64,000 nucleotides of DNA from Sepioteuthis lessoniana. Lineage: Eukaryota > Mollusca > Cephalopoda > Myopsida > Loliginidae. Both the position numbers and the translations under genes were made by a program. The notes beneath the pieces were generated by a model that did no database searches, was not told the origin of the DNA, and was given only the letters and a program-made list of their open reading frames with translations. This document shows, one piece after another, positions 1 to 11,189 of the stretch; the first letter of the stretch is position 1, and every line of letters starts with the position of its first letter. The DNA is taken from NCBI GenBank assembly GCA_963585895.1, contig OY757934.1, positions 48,433,027-48,497,026 on the forward strand, written 5' to 3'.

Positions 1-707
1 TCCACTTTTCCGAGAAACAATTAAGCTTCCTTCAAAACGATATAATCCCACATTCTTTGCTGAATCAAGAAAAGTAATAACGTTTTCAGATGGGTATCAT
101 AAAAACTCTGCAACTATATTTGATTTTTGTTCAGCCTTTAGGTTCTAAGAACTTCACAGCGAAGATAAAATGAAGATGTTCTTTGAAACCGCTTACCGGA
201 AGACATATTCTTCAGTAACTTGAATGTACGAGCACATCACGGCCATTTTTAATTGTACGTTTGATCTACGTCATACTACGCAAGAGTAGAGAGAAACCTC
301 CATCTCTTTTGATGATTGGTGGTTTCGGATACGGAAAATTCACACCGATATGCAATGAGGTTACACATAGATGAAACTAATTATAATGAGTCAGAATTTT
401 CTTGTCAGACATCAGATATTTAGATATTTTCAGGAATAATAAATATAATCATGACAATTAAAACTCCCTGGATATTACTGAACCAGCAAGTATTCTAATT
501 TTACATACCATAAGGAAAAATGAACGCGGTAGTAATTTGACTTAAAACTTTATTGAAATATAACACACCAGTAGTCAGATAGAATGGAGATTTTAAATAT
601 ATATAGGTGGATGGTCCAGGGGTTATAACTATGATTGACTTCACCACACATACACGAACCCTTTTCAGTCAATTTAACTCGCAATAATGCGTTTTCTACC
701 AAAGAAT
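1..707. other. No recognised feature
   Basis: AT-rich sequence with stops in all frames and no match to the repeat families seen elsewhere in the window. Confidence 0.5.
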
Positions 708-930
708 GTGCCCTAAGCGTAACAGTAGGGAGCGGACTCGGCTATCCGAGTTCAAATCCTAGATAAGACTTTCTGTATTTCACGGAACGCTAATACCCTA
801 AGGAAAGGTATGAATCCTGCTATTCTCCTTAAAGCTATCGGTAAATAGTCGGGCAGACTGAGCTCTTGAACCTTGCTATAGCAACTGATCTAAGAAAAGG
901 ATAACTCTGAATTCAAACGTGTTGTAGACC
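708..930 (+). mobile_element. SINE-E copy
   Basis: A decayed tRNA-like head (box B-like AGTTCAAATCC at 750-760) is followed by the family body GGAAAGGTATGAATCC and a GCAACTGATCTAAG segment. The 3' tail is missing. Confidence 0.75.
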
Positions 931-1172
931 TGGAATGGGATGAGTTATTTCTGTCAAAGACACGCTACATTAGAACCACCGAACGATTAAAGATTATGAT
1001 ATCAAGGAGAAGTCCCCAACTTGTATACCTCAAGACATATTCATATGGCTTTTAATCCAATTCTCCCAATGACAATGCGTTGCAGCCCGCTAGACCCTGT
1101 AGTATTTTGAGCTTGTTCTTATTATATTCACAGTAATTTTTATTCTTTTGCAGAAACATGTCTTCTAAGAAT

Positions 1173-1385
1173 GGTTTGGTTTGGTTTGGTTTGGTTTCTT
1201 CGTTTAATGGCATATCAACCTTCGTGGATTATTTAATGCCAAAGCCATCCTTGTAAAAGAACAGTTGAGATGCTAATTAAATTGCAGCTTGGAGGATAAG
1301 AGGTTTCATATCTTTCCCAAGGGTATTAGCCCGATAGTGAATGCAATAGCGTGACTAAAGTTCAAACTCGCTCATTTCGAGAATA
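1173..1385 (-). mobile_element. SINE-B copy, head truncated
   Basis: Read on the plus strand it begins with four GGTTT units (the rc of the 3' CCAAA tail), then the tail hairpin ATGGCATATCAACC / GGATTATTTAATGCCA, then CTTTCCCAAGGGTATTAGCC, and stops within the tRNA-like head. Confidence 0.8.
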
Positions 1386-1589
1386 AGAAAAGAAAAATGG
1401 AGGCAGAGAATCGAATTTTCTATGAACCGTGAAATGATGAGTGTTTCTTTGTTGAACGAAGGAAAAAAACCAGAGTGCTTAATCTGTCTTGAAAAATTGC
1501 TTGTCTTCAAGGAATTTAATGAGAAAAGGCACGTTACCAACATAGCATAGAAAGTACGTCGGCATGATCACAGAGAAGAGAAGATCTTT

Positions 1590-2050
1590 TTTAACGTCTA
1601 TCAAGAATTCCTCTTTATTACGTCCTCTAGACGGCATCCAGTGTCTGCACAGGGCTGATTTATGTAAGCTTTTGCTGATTGACCAATATTGGTGTGTCCA
1701 TCTGTAGGAGTCTATGAAAGAACGTCGCTGATATGTTCGTTCTTACTTCTCCAGCAGTGATTAGCATGTCTTGTCTCTCTTACTTGGGTGGTTTGTGAGA
1801 TGGGAAGTAAGTGGCCATACAGCTGCTTTTTTGTAAGTTGTTGTTTCCAGGATTTGCTAAAAACTGAACGCATCATCCTTGTGTAGTTCCCATCGAGTTT
1901 TTTCTCTCTAGGCGTTTTTTAAGTCCAAGTGGTGCAACCATACAATAGTACTGACATAGCTAGGACTTGAAAGAATTACCGTTGTATTTTATCAGAGATC
2001 AGATTTCCACATAGTTGTAAACCTGTCAATAGCATTTCATCAACGTGCCA
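1590..2050 (-). pseudogene. LINE-R 3' end, decayed
   Basis: Minus-strand frames interrupted by stops read KKLDGNYTRMMRSV, KQLYGHLLPIS, RHANHCWRSKNEHISDVL and AKAYIN, the C-terminal region after the reverse transcriptase. More diverged than the copy at 2,568. The 3' terminal repeat is lost. Confidence 0.75.
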
Positions 2051-2374
2051 CCGTGAAGAATTATATCAACTAAAAATCGTTATTTTATATCAAGATTTTT
2101 GTATTATAAGTTCTTATTAAAAATCACATTTCAACTCAAAAACTGCAAAATTTTGTATTGTGTTTAAAAGAGAAGAATAGGATAACAGTTTTATGACTGA
2201 ATGAAAAGAAGCGGTAAATCAGTGGATTGCGATTGGGGAATGTATAAAATATGATAAGGTATTAAATAACTCTCGATGGTTTGACGTACCGTTAAAATCA
2301 ATCTATCAATCAACCAAATTTTCAGTGACAGACAAGTTGCAACACGAAGTTAATTTTTTATCGGAGCTTTATCT

Positions 2375-2435
2375 GCCGTGCCAATGCTAAAGAGCCCCGT
2401 CCGCCCAACTATTTTACCCATTGCTGGAATGGGGT
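2375..2435 (-). mobile_element. SINE-E fragment
   Basis: About 60 bp matching the middle of the family (GCTAAAGAGCCC, CAACTATTTTACCCATTGCTGG). The surrounding 2,051-2,567 otherwise holds nothing I recognise. Confidence 0.5.
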
Positions 2436-2567
2436 AAACATAGAGTCAAGTTTGTTGGAAATTATCATAAGTAATATTGAATTTTTGATATAAGTATTTA
2501 CAATAATAATGTAATTAGTTGTATCACGAAAAACGGAGTCAGAAAACTATTTATGTACACTTCATCA

Positions 2568-4690
2568 TCATCTTGTGATGCTACCAACATAGATATCCCT
2601 GACCCTCTCTCGCCACTCCTCCCTATCGTTCATCGCTTCTGACAGGTCCTCAGGGCTACATCCTGTATCCTCACAGAGCTGCTGTATGTAAGTTCGAGCT
2701 AGTCGCCCTGTTTTTGCTCGGCTATTTGAGAGGGTCCATAGGAGAACATCACTTATGAGCTCGTCCCTTCTTCTCCAGCAGTGTCCTGCATGTCTGGTTC
2801 GTCTAACTTGTATAGTTTTCGTGATGGGGGGTAGGTGGCCGTACAGCTTCTGCTTTTTGGAGTGTTGCCTGCAGGACTTGTTCAAAATTGCTCGCAGCAT
2901 TCTTGTGAAGTTGCTGTCAAGCTTCTTCTCCATCCGTTTAGTTAGGGTCCATGTAGGGTATCCATATAGCAGTATCGACACGACTGCTGCTTGGAAGAAA
3001 CTGCAATTCATTTTATCGGTCAGGTCTGACTTCCATATGACCGATAGGGTATTGATAGCTGTTCATGCCTTTGTTAGTCGCGTGTCGATGTCTTTTTCGG
3101 TTGATGAGACACTGCTTCCTAGTTAGGTGAACTTGTAAAACTAGTTTCAGAGAGCTACCGCCTAGTCTGGAAATGTCACCTGTTTGATTAAAGCACATAT
3201 ATTCCGTTTTGTGTGCATTGACATGAAGGCCAATGCCTGCGCCGACGTGTTCCAGACTATGCAGTAGGGTTTCGGTTTAGGCGGGTGCTTTTGCAAGAAG
3301 CGCTTTGTCATCGGTGTCGGTAATTGTTTTTGCAGGATACCTTCAGCTTCTTTTCTTTGTCAGCTTGAAACCGTTTTCTTTGATTTTATCAATCGATGTT
3401 CTAAGCACGTAGTATAGACAGATGATAAAGAGGTATGGGGCTAGTGTGTCTCCTTGCAGTACTTCTGCTACAATGTCGAAGTAGTCTGTGTCTCCATCCG
3501 GAAAACGTACTTTCACTTTGGTGTTTCTATAGAGAATCATTATTGCTGCGACGGTCTCTTTTGGTATGCTGTATGCTAGTAGAATTTGTTCCATCTTCCC
3601 TTTGTGAATGGAATCAAAGGCCTTGGTAAAGTCGACAAATAGTATTGTCACCGGTAGGGTTTTTTTACCTTTAAGGATTCTACGAATAGTCAATATTTGT
3701 GAGGTTGTAGATCTATTTCTTCGGAAGTCATTTTGGTTCTTCCTAAGAATCTTGTCAATTTTGGGTTCTATGCGGTTGCGTAGTAGGGCATTATATATTT
3801 TGGCTGCTATGGATGTAAGTGTTATACCTCGGTAATTCTTGGCTAATCCGAGGGAAAGGGAAGATGCATCCCTTCGTCCATCTGTCAATCAGATTTTGAT
3901 TATAAACTGCATTACAGTGTCGGAGCAGTATGTCATCGAATTATCTGGTCTTCCATACTTCTGGGGAAATTTTATCAAGCCCTGCGGCTTTTCTATTTTT
4001 AATTTTTCTAAGTACAGAATCGAGTTCTTTTAGAGTAAACGGTCCTAGTTTGATGTCTAATTGCTTACTAATAATTCTTGTGATTGGCTCATGATTAACT
4101 TTCGGTGGGTTTCCTCGTAGATTCTCGAAATGTTGTTTCCACAGTTTTATTCGTTCTTGTTGGTTTGTAGCTTTTAGTTTAGCTTTGGCCGTGCTCTTCC
4201 TTCTGCTCACTTCGTTTATCGTTTGCCACACTATCCGAGATTGCCTATCTTCCACTGAGTTTCTAATCTTATCTATCTGATTTTATATGTATTCTATCTA
4301 TTCTTTTAGGTATATGCTTGCTAATTCATTTTGAACCTTTTTTAATTTCATGGCATTTGTGTTAGTTGGGTTCTTCCTATTGCATTTGGAGGCAGTTTTC
4401 ACATCTGCACGTTTTTCTCTAACTACTAATGTCTCTCATTGGACTCTAGATTTAGTTCTAAGTTTTGTCGGTATGTATTTCGCTGCTGCTTCTAGGTGGG
4501 CGTTGGCGAAATTCTCATATTCGTCATTTGGGGTATATATTTCTGTCTTCTCCTATAGTGCATCGAATTTGTTTCTTAATGCTAACACATATTTATCTCT
4601 AATATCCTTGTTATTAAGAAGGGCGCAGTCATAGTGTTTATTGGGTCGTTGTTCGGGTGACGTTCTTTCGTAGGCTCAGTCGTATCAGTA
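2568..4690 (-). pseudogene. LINE-R: RTE-like non-LTR retrotransposon, 5'-truncated, longest copy
   Basis: This copy would have encoded a reverse transcriptase for target-primed insertion. Read on the minus strand: the tail of the endonuclease-RT linker (about 4,690-4,260, LNNKDIRDKYVLALRNKFDA), an RT N-terminal segment (4,255-3,941, RKIKNRKAAGLDKI), the RT palm (3,888-3,343) with motif A FVDFTKAFDS near 3,640 and motif B LQGDTLAPYLFIICL, then a corrupted YADD region near 3,315 (reads TDTDDKALLA), then the C-terminal domain (3,011-2,568, HAGHCWRRRDELISDVLLW). It ends beside TCATCATCATC, the remnant of the TGATGA 3' repeat that characterises RTE-type LINEs. Stops and frameshifts near 3,940, 3,340 and 3,020 kill it. 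The endonuclease is missing through 5' truncation. Clade is inferred from motifs and tail type. Confidence 0.88.
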
Positions 4691-4722
4691 CTCTTAGCAC
4701 TTATTTAATTAGGAAAGGCATG

Positions 4723-4825
<103 letters not shown>

Positions 4826-4970
4826 ATAGTATACGGATATCTATTTGTTAAATAAAAGATTAACAAAACCTTTTTATTTGGCATTTAATGTACAATTTAA
4901 ATAAGTGTTAGAAAGGCGAAAGATACCGTGAGTCAACTCAGTGTAATTGACAGACAATGACCTTTAGGAA

Positions 4971-5455
4971 CAGATGAAAGCTTGGCTGTCACTGGAGGAT
5001 TGTAAAGTCAGATAACTAAAATTCTAAAAGTTAGAAGTTAGATTTCCACTTTAAATTAGTCAGCTGAGGCCAGTCGAAGTAATAGGACCCTAATTTTCTA
5101 GGGCCAAAGTGCTCCCGACTTCTTTACTTTGCTATTCCATCTTCTTTATTGGCAGCGCTATTCTCTTCGCTGGGATTGATAAAAAATACAACATCTTCTT
5201 TATTGGCAGCGCTATTCTCTTCGCTGGGATTGATAAAAAATACAACATCATGTACGCATATAACTTTATTCATTTCATGTATATTACCGACGCCCTACGC
5301 AAGTCTGAAGCACCTTGGAGATAGATGGAAAATTAGGTCCTATCTTTTCGACTGTTCTCGGCTAACTAATTTAAAGTTGAAATCTAACTTTTAACTTTTT
5401 GGGTTTTTGTTATCCAACTTTACAATCCTGGATGACCAGCCATCTGTCGATCAAA
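4971..5455. mobile_element. Foldback / MITE-like element with long inverted repeats
   Basis: The left arm (about 4,971-5,122) and the right arm (about 5,286-5,455) are inverted copies with mismatches. Landmarks are GGATTGTAAAGT, AAGTTAGATTT, CTTTAAATTAGT, CAGTCGAA and GGACCTAATTTT. The 160-bp centre holds a perfect-looking 54-bp tandem duplication. No transposase is present, and the target duplication is not clear. Confidence 0.75.
5138..5245 (+). repeat. 54-bp tandem duplication
   Basis: Two back-to-back units beginning CATCTTCTTTATTGGCAGCG and ending GATAAAAAATACAA, with no difference that I can see. Recent duplication inside the loop of the foldback element. Confidence 0.95.
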
Positions 5456-5531
5456 CGTGAAACTCGGAGTCGTGAGTTATTACTTTGCATTATTTTCTTA
5501 ATTGTTTATATATTGTTATCTTGCTCTAATC

Positions 5532-5785
5532 GGGCCATTGGCCTAATGAGTAAAGTGTTCGCCAATGGTCCGGGAAACCGGGATTCAATCCCAGTTCGAG
5601 TCATACCAAAGACTCAAAAAATAGTACTTGATGCCGCCTCGCTTGACACTCAGCCTTATAAGGTAAGGATGAAGGGTAAAGTTGAGCAATCCAGGGAAAG
5701 GGGTAGCACCCTCTCCTACACCTCGGTGTAGTTGCTATTGAAAAGGGAGCCTTCGAGTCACCCTCGACTAAGGTCGCCAACAACA
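5532..5785 (+). mobile_element. SINE-A copy, near full length
   Basis: The tRNA-like head has a box A-like GGCCTAATGAGTAAAGTG and a box B-like GGATTCAATCCC. The body reads GAGTCATACCAAAGACTC, GGTAAAGTTGAGCAATCCAG and CCTCGGTGTAGTTGCTATTG, ending in CGACTAAGGTCGCCAAC. This copy is a good family reference. Confidence 0.9.
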
Positions 5786-6257
5786 TATTGCTCAGCACTT
5801 TCGTTTTGAGCACTGTAAAAGATTTCGCGGTTTAGAGACGCTTGTGATGTTATATTCTTACTATATATATATATATATATAGTTCAGGTTTGTCTACAGG
5901 TTTTCAGAAGAGTGTGCTGCCATATTTCCTTTGTTAAAATTTAATGACTTTTCTTCCCAAAACTGTCCTCTTTTGAAAAAAACAAAAATTATTCTAGTAC
6001 CTCCTTGACCTCCTTGGGATATCTGCAAACCTACGTAGGTGGGTAGGGAAAACGCTGACTCCCTAAAATCTCCTTGATATTTTAATATTAACAGCTGTGG
6101 ACACTTCACGGTCATTACTGTGACCATCATCATTATCATCATCATCATCATCATTAACTTTATCAGAAACAACAAAACTAATACATTCTACTTTTTAAAT
6201 GAAGCGTAGTCTATCATTATTATTATGAATTTTAATAAGAATGTATTAACTAAACCT
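5786..6257. other. No gene; short microsatellites only
   Basis: Contains an AT run (5,862-5,880) and an ATC triplet run (6,123-6,153). The minus-strand methionine-rich frame across it is simply the triplet run translated. Confidence 0.6.
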
Positions 6258-6530
6258 CACCGACACGGCCAGGATGTGACACTAGGTCAATTTTTGAGAG
6301 GAGAGAAGCCTATCTGAGTTCAGAGTTTTCTTTCTCTTATGCTGATTGCCTTAACAAGACTAAAGAGATCAGTTTAACCTTCTATTTATCCATTGCTGAA
6401 GAAGGATAAATGGATTCATTCCTTTCCCAAGTGCATAAGTCCAAAGTAAAACACAAACAGTTTCCTCCAGGATTTGAACTCCAGTCACCGTGTCCATTTC
6501 CAACGACGATAACCGTTACGCTAATTTTTC
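6258..6530 (-). mobile_element. SINE-E copy
   Basis: In plus-strand order: tail CCAGGATGTGACACTAGGTC, CTGATTGCCTTAACAAG, the body CTTTCCCAAGTGCATAAG, a box B-like GGATTTGAACTCC, and the box A region GATAACCGTTACGCTAA. Confidence 0.85.
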
Positions 6531-6540
6531 TTGCATTTTT

Positions 6541-6632
6541 CCTTCATTACCATTACTCCCAGGTCCACTCGGACCCGAAATGGTAGCACCTGTTAAAGTC
6601 TCATCCATGGATAAAAAAGAACAGTTCATTTT
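6541..6632 (+). mobile_element. SINE-C fragment
   Basis: Matches the middle of the family: TTACCATTACTCCCAGGTCC, ATGGTAGCACCTG and ATGGATAAAAAAGAACAG. Confidence 0.7.
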
Positions 6633-6774
6633 TTTGATCAGGATTATTATTATTAATAATAATAATTCGTGCACGTTGTTCGTATTAGATAGGAATAATT
6701 GATAAAAAGAATTGCTAATATTAAATAACGATACTTAAAACCATTTAACAGTGTGCATATATATTAAATATATA

Positions 6775-7308
6775 GGATTTGGTTTGATTGGGTTAGGTTT
6801 TATGGCGTATCAATCATTGTTGGTTATTTAATGTCAAATCCTCTTCATACATATTGAGTATATATGATTTGTAAACACATTTTGTTGATAACATTTTTAA
6901 GCGAGCCTAAGCTCATGATTTTGCTAACAGTTAAATGGTTTCAAGTATTCTTATGTATCCCTAACGGTTCAATTAAACATCAGTCATTTGTTTACACACA
7001 GTTAAATGATCAAATAGTTCTATTTCAAACAATTCAGTTTAGCCTAAGTTATTTGTTTGCACTCATTTTGAATATGAAACATTTCTATTTGACCCATAGA
7101 TAGGACCCTACTAGGTGCTACCACTCGGTGCTAGAGTGAACCTGAGAGCAATGGCAATGAAGGAGTTCTCCGTAATCCCCAAAGCTCCAACATTACTGGA
7201 GCCTCACCATCAGAGGGTTGAATATCATAGCCAGAACACTCATTGCGGGGAGGGTCTTACTCTTCTGTTGAGATGCAGTTGGTGTATTCTACAGCCTTAG
7301 TCGACTAG
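6775..7308 (-). mobile_element. SINE-C copy, near full length
   Basis: On the plus strand it starts with the rc tail (GGTTTGATTGGG, TATGGCGTATCAATC, GGTTATTTAATGTCAAATCC), passes through ACAGTTAAATGRT-type subrepeats and CATAGATAGGACCCTA, and ends at the head GTGTATTCTACAGCCTTAGT. Confidence 0.88.
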
Positions 7309-7880
7309 GCCCTTATACTCAAAAGGTGTTTCGAAATTCAAAATTGGAAATTTTTATAAGTAGATATATCCCCACGTTTAACTGCGTCAACTGCCCGAGC
7401 GACGTGTCTGCCGGGAGACATGTATATACGAGGGTTTGTAAATTTGATCAGTAGACGCAGACCAGAGGAAGTGCGAGGACTAATTTTTTTTAAATAAATA
7501 AATGCAAAGTCACAGTTTCCAAGGAGGCCTCTGACTGGAAACAAAATCGGCGCAAGCCTGAATAGAGGGGCTTATTGGCGCCAAACTACCTCGACTGAAA
7601 GGACCTGTTTCTCTCGGCTACTAGAAGGTAACGCACGTGCTCGTTAAGTCTCGTGGTTAAGTCTCGTGGCATGTTGCGTCTTCTACTCGTAGCAGCCTCT
7701 GCTAAACATACTCACCGAATTCGCGACGGACCCTCAAACTTGTTATTGCCGAAAATGACTCTATAATATACTTGTCTGGGAAACGCGACTATTTCTACTG
7801 GTTTGGGAAAACATCCATCACTACGGAATAGTCATAAAATCCCAAAATAAAGTTTCAGTCAAAAGGTATCCTTGTCTCTT
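7309..7880. other. Unassigned sequence, moderately GC-rich
   Basis: Contains CTGCCCGAGCGACGTGTCTG and a duplicated TTAAGTCTCGTGG (7,645-7,670). No coding frame of note and no family match in the window. Confidence 0.4.
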
Positions 7881-8290
7881 TCCTTCTGTCCTCAATTCTC
7901 TTACAGTTTCAACAGAAAGAAAAAGAAGATAACAAGTGAATGGGCTTTAATTGGAATCATTTTGAGATGAGGCTTCTTAATCTGAGAATCAATTTTTATT
8001 AAATCACCTGAAGAAGGCCAGAGGTGAAATTTGGCCGAAACGTAGTGAAAGAAGAAAACAACACAAAAAAAACTACCAAGATGAGGACAAAAAGTCCGCA
8101 ATAAATAAAAATTAATTCCAAGTGAATGGGGTAAGAAGAAAAAGAAGTCAAACACTAACCTCAGAATTTCCCAACAATTCACCAATACCAACGAATAAAA
8201 TTTCTTATGCCCCATCGAAGTCTCATACACTAGAGACAGAAGAACCTTTAGTTGAAAGACCGGGATTGGTGTCAAATGATCTTTCTATTT
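7881..8290. repeat. Unnamed dispersed repeat, interrupted by a PLX insertion
   Basis: The flanks (7,881-7,944 and 8,120-8,290) match 40,065-40,210: TTACAG, AAAAGAAGATAAC, GTGAATGGGGTAAGAA, CAAAC..TAACCTCAGAATTTCCCAAC. The 40-kb copy lacks the insert, so it acts as an empty site. Confidence 0.8.
7945..8119 (+). mobile_element. PLX insertion with hammerhead-like hairpin and 11-bp target duplication
   Basis: 175 bp bounded by AAGTGAATGGG at 7,934-7,944 and 8,120-8,130. It has two parts. The first 55 bp (CTTTAATTGGAATCATTTTG onward) is an inverted piece of the element's own 3' end. The second is the body CTGAAGAAGGCC / TTTGGCCGAAACG (8,008-8,041) running to AATAAATAAAAATTAATTCC. CTGANGA, a hairpin and GAAAC resemble a hammerhead core, but an extra A lies before stem II, and stems I and III do not form a proper cleavage site. 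Partial inversion and variable target duplications suit Penelope-like elements; that assignment is inference. Confidence 0.65.
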
Positions 8291-8604
8291 AGATATGAGA
8301 GCAGTTATTTAGATCTCGTTTTTTATCTTCTTGTTTATTGATTCCAAAAGCTGAAGAGAAAAAACTTTTAATCCTATATTTGTCTTCCTGTGAATTTTAT
8401 TGCATTTAGCTGTTGTAATTCATCTTTCCTTAACTTGTTCTGAAGTTATTTGGTAGCTAATTCTACACTTGTGGTTCCGACATCCTCACCCACTTCTGTC
8501 AAAGACGCAGTGGACGACCATTGTTACCAATCTCTTCTACAAGTAGTTCAAGGTTGAAGATGAAAAAACAAGTCGAAGAAAACTGTCAGCTTCATAAACC
8601 AAAT
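8291..8604. other. No recognised feature
   Basis: AT-rich, with no family match and no open frame of note. Confidence 0.5.
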
Positions 8605-9235
8605 AATAATAGGCCGGAATTTCCCCGCTTAATAAACTGGAACTCCCTTCATAATAGACTGAGACATCCCCTTTTAATAGACTGGGACTCCCCTCTAAAT
8701 AAACAGAGACTCCCAACTTAGTCCAGGTTTTACCCTCTTTATAGACTGGGATTCTCCTTCTAATAAACTGGGATTCTCTCCTAATAACTAGGATTTCCTC
8801 ATTTATTAGACAGGGACTCCCCTCTTAATAGGCCGGGAATTCCCCCTTATTAAACTGGAATTCCCCTCATAATAGGCTGGGACACCCCTCTTAAGAGACT
8901 AGGACTCCCCACAATAGGGTGATACTCTCTTCTTTATAGTTCAGGTTTTCCCCTCTTAATAAACTAGGACTTCTCTCTTAATAATTAGGATTTCCCCACT
9001 TATTACACTGGTACTCCTCTCCTTATAGGCTGAGACTCCCCTCTTAGTAGACAGCGACTCCCCTCTTAATAAGCTGAGTCTCACCTCTTAATAGTCCAGG
9101 TTTTCTCTTCTTAATAGGCTGGGACCCCCCTCTTAATAAACTGGGACCCCCCCTCTTAATAAACTGGGACTCCCCTCTTAATAACTGGGATTTACTCACT
9201 TAATAGACTGGAACTCCTCTCTTAATAGACTAGAG
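8605..9235 (+). repeat. Degenerate 22-23 bp minisatellite, about 27 units
   Basis: The unit is approximately AATAGACTGGGACTCCCCTC + TT, with frequent AAA for AGA and ACTAGGATTTCC variants. It stops about 40 bp before a SINE-C head. Confidence 0.93.
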
Positions 9236-9277
9236 AAGACTTATACTGTGGAAACAGCAATATACAAGATTTGCTTG

Positions 9278-9780
9278 CCCAGTCAGCTGGAGCTGTAGAA
9301 TACACCGATGGCATCTCTGCAGAGAGGTAAGATTCCCTCCAACAAGAGTCCTAGATATGACACTAAACAATCTGATGGTGAGGCTCCAGTAATTCTGGAG
9401 TTTTTGGGAATGCGGAGTACCCCTTCATTGTCACAGCTCCCAAGTCCACTCTGGCCCGGAGTGGTAGCACCTGATAGGGTCCTGTCTAGGGGTCAAATAG
9501 AACTAAACTGTGTACTCATGCTAAACTGAATTGCTCGAAATAGAACTGTTTTTGACATTGAAACTGTACTTACGCTAAAGTGATTTCTTTAATTAGAACT
9601 GTTTGACTAAACTGAATTGTTTGAAATAGAAATGTTTTTGACCATTAAACTGTGTACTCATGCTAAACTGAATTGTTTGAAATAGAACTGATTATTTGTA
9701 AAAAAAATTAATATGGCTTAGAATAACCTACAAAGATTGATATGCCATAAAACTCAAGTAACCAAACCAAACCAAACGAG
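9278..9780 (+). mobile_element. SINE-C copy, full length
   Basis: Head CCCAGTCAGCTGGAGCTGTA, CTCTGCAGAGAGGTAAG, ACAATCTGATGGTGAGGCTC and GTAGCACCTGATAGGGTCC. Then come about four diverged subrepeats built on GCTAAACTGAATTGTTTGAA / ATAGAACTG, then the tail hairpin AATAACCT / AAGATTG / ATATGCC and CCAAA units. Best reference copy for the family. Confidence 0.9.
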
Positions 9781-10437
9781 ATTCGGCTGTAAAGTTCATA
9801 GGCTGACCAAGATACTCCCATGAAATATTACCAAACGAGGTTAATTTTTCATCATAGTCTTCCTTGCAGTCTACACACTTCTTCAATCGGTGTTGCAGTG
9901 TTTGGATAGCCCTGGTAAAAAAGACATCAACATTAGATATGTCGTCATCATTTGAACTTTTAGCCCACCCTTATATCAATTTTATTTATGTTTAACTAGG
10001 ATTCTAAGATAAAAATTGCTCCCCATAGCATAATGGCAAACGTGCTGGACAGTGAAATTGTTTTGAGTTAGTTCGAACGCCACTCACGTGTTCACTTTTG
10101 GAACTTTTGTCTTTTCATGAACTACTTTATCAACCCCCAGTAATGAGTTAATAGAAGACACAGAGAATAATTAATGCTATATGATTTTGAAAACCAAGAC
10201 AACATTTATAAAATATCCAAATCAAACACTGAAAGTTATTTGTAATAGATTGGTTGTGTTAGTCACTTTGATGTCTGGCTTCCATATAAATGGATTAAAT
10301 GAATTGGACCAAATATATATGAGTGATTCACTGAATATGACAAAAATGTTCCTTTTTTTATCAGTATGTTCGGATATGAAATGAAGATTGAATATTCACA
10401 GGTAGAGATTATGGAACAAAATAAGCACTCACTGACC
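9781..10437. other. Mostly unassigned; contains a tRNA-like SINE head at 10,018-10,100
   Basis: At 10,018-10,100 CCCCATAGCATAATGGCAAA (box A-like) and GTTAGTTCGAACGCC (box B-like) are spaced as in a tRNA-derived SINE head. The rest shows nothing recognisable. Confidence 0.45.
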
Positions 10438-10660
10438 CTAAACGAAAGGGGGAGTTCCTGTGATGTAGTAGAAAGCAACCTGGACTATAACATCGTAGGA
10501 AGCGAGTTCGAACTCTAGAGGAGCTATTACGTTCTTCTCAATAATCTGGCCGAACTTAATAATGATGTATTTTGGCCTTCGACCCGGCCAAAAATGCCAT
10601 TCCAAGGTGATGCATCGGAAGGAGGTGACACATTCCAATGGCAGTTATGAGAGGAAATCG
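10438..10660 (+). mobile_element. tRNA-headed SINE, family unassigned
   Basis: Head GTTCCTGTGATGTAGTAGAA with GCGAGTTCGAACTCTAG (box B-like) near 10,500. A short hairpin TTTTGGCC / GGCCAAAA follows (10,569-10,593). A single copy in the window, so family and 3' end are uncertain. Confidence 0.5.
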
Positions 10661-11189
10661 CGTGGGCGGAAATTGGCTGATGAAATGGGACGAGGTAAAA
10701 AATTCCCATGGTACACTCATAGACTGATGTACTGGAAGAGAGTGACCTGTGAACTGCATGACAGTTATTTCCGCTTAATGACAATCCAACATGCGATTCC
10801 AAAAATTGAGTAGGCGACTAAGTGAACGTTGAACTATTATATAACTCAGTCAAGACAGAAGTTCCAGTTGGAGACAAGATGAGTTATAGACGAGATGTGG
10901 TAGGGAAAGCCACATCAGGCCGATGGGGCCCTCGGGGGCCCCTGATGAGTTGGGGTCCAGAGAAGTTGCTGATAAGATGCAGTAAAAAAGCAATCACCCA
11001 GGAAAGTGGATCCCAGGGCCTCCGGTTGAGCATCAGAACGAGAAAGATACAACACTGACGGCCATAAGAGTGGGGTCAAAATATTACAGTTTATGTTCAG
11101 TCTCCAGCTCCCTCTCACACGCAAACCTCGAGTAACCCTTTTCCAACCCTTACAATAAAGTGAGAGGTACTTATATTTATAAAGAAGTC
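10661..11189. other. Unassigned sequence
   Basis: Holds CGATGGGGCCCTCGGGGGCC near 10,920 and several short frames, none with a recognisable motif. Confidence 0.4.

Noticed and set aside
2568-3011. Host protein gene (147-codon frame; similar frames at 45,871-46,335 and 53,609-54,133)
   Set aside because: All are the same retrotransposon C-terminal domain, with 3' TGATGA tails and upstream RT motifs.
8008-8041. Second hammerhead ribozyme candidate (also at 52,573-52,606 minus, 52,884-52,918 plus and 25,117-25,143 minus)
   Set aside because: CTGANGA and GAAAC are present around a hairpin, but an extra base precedes stem II, and neither a stem III nor a valid cleavage triplet forms. Kept as hammerhead-like only.
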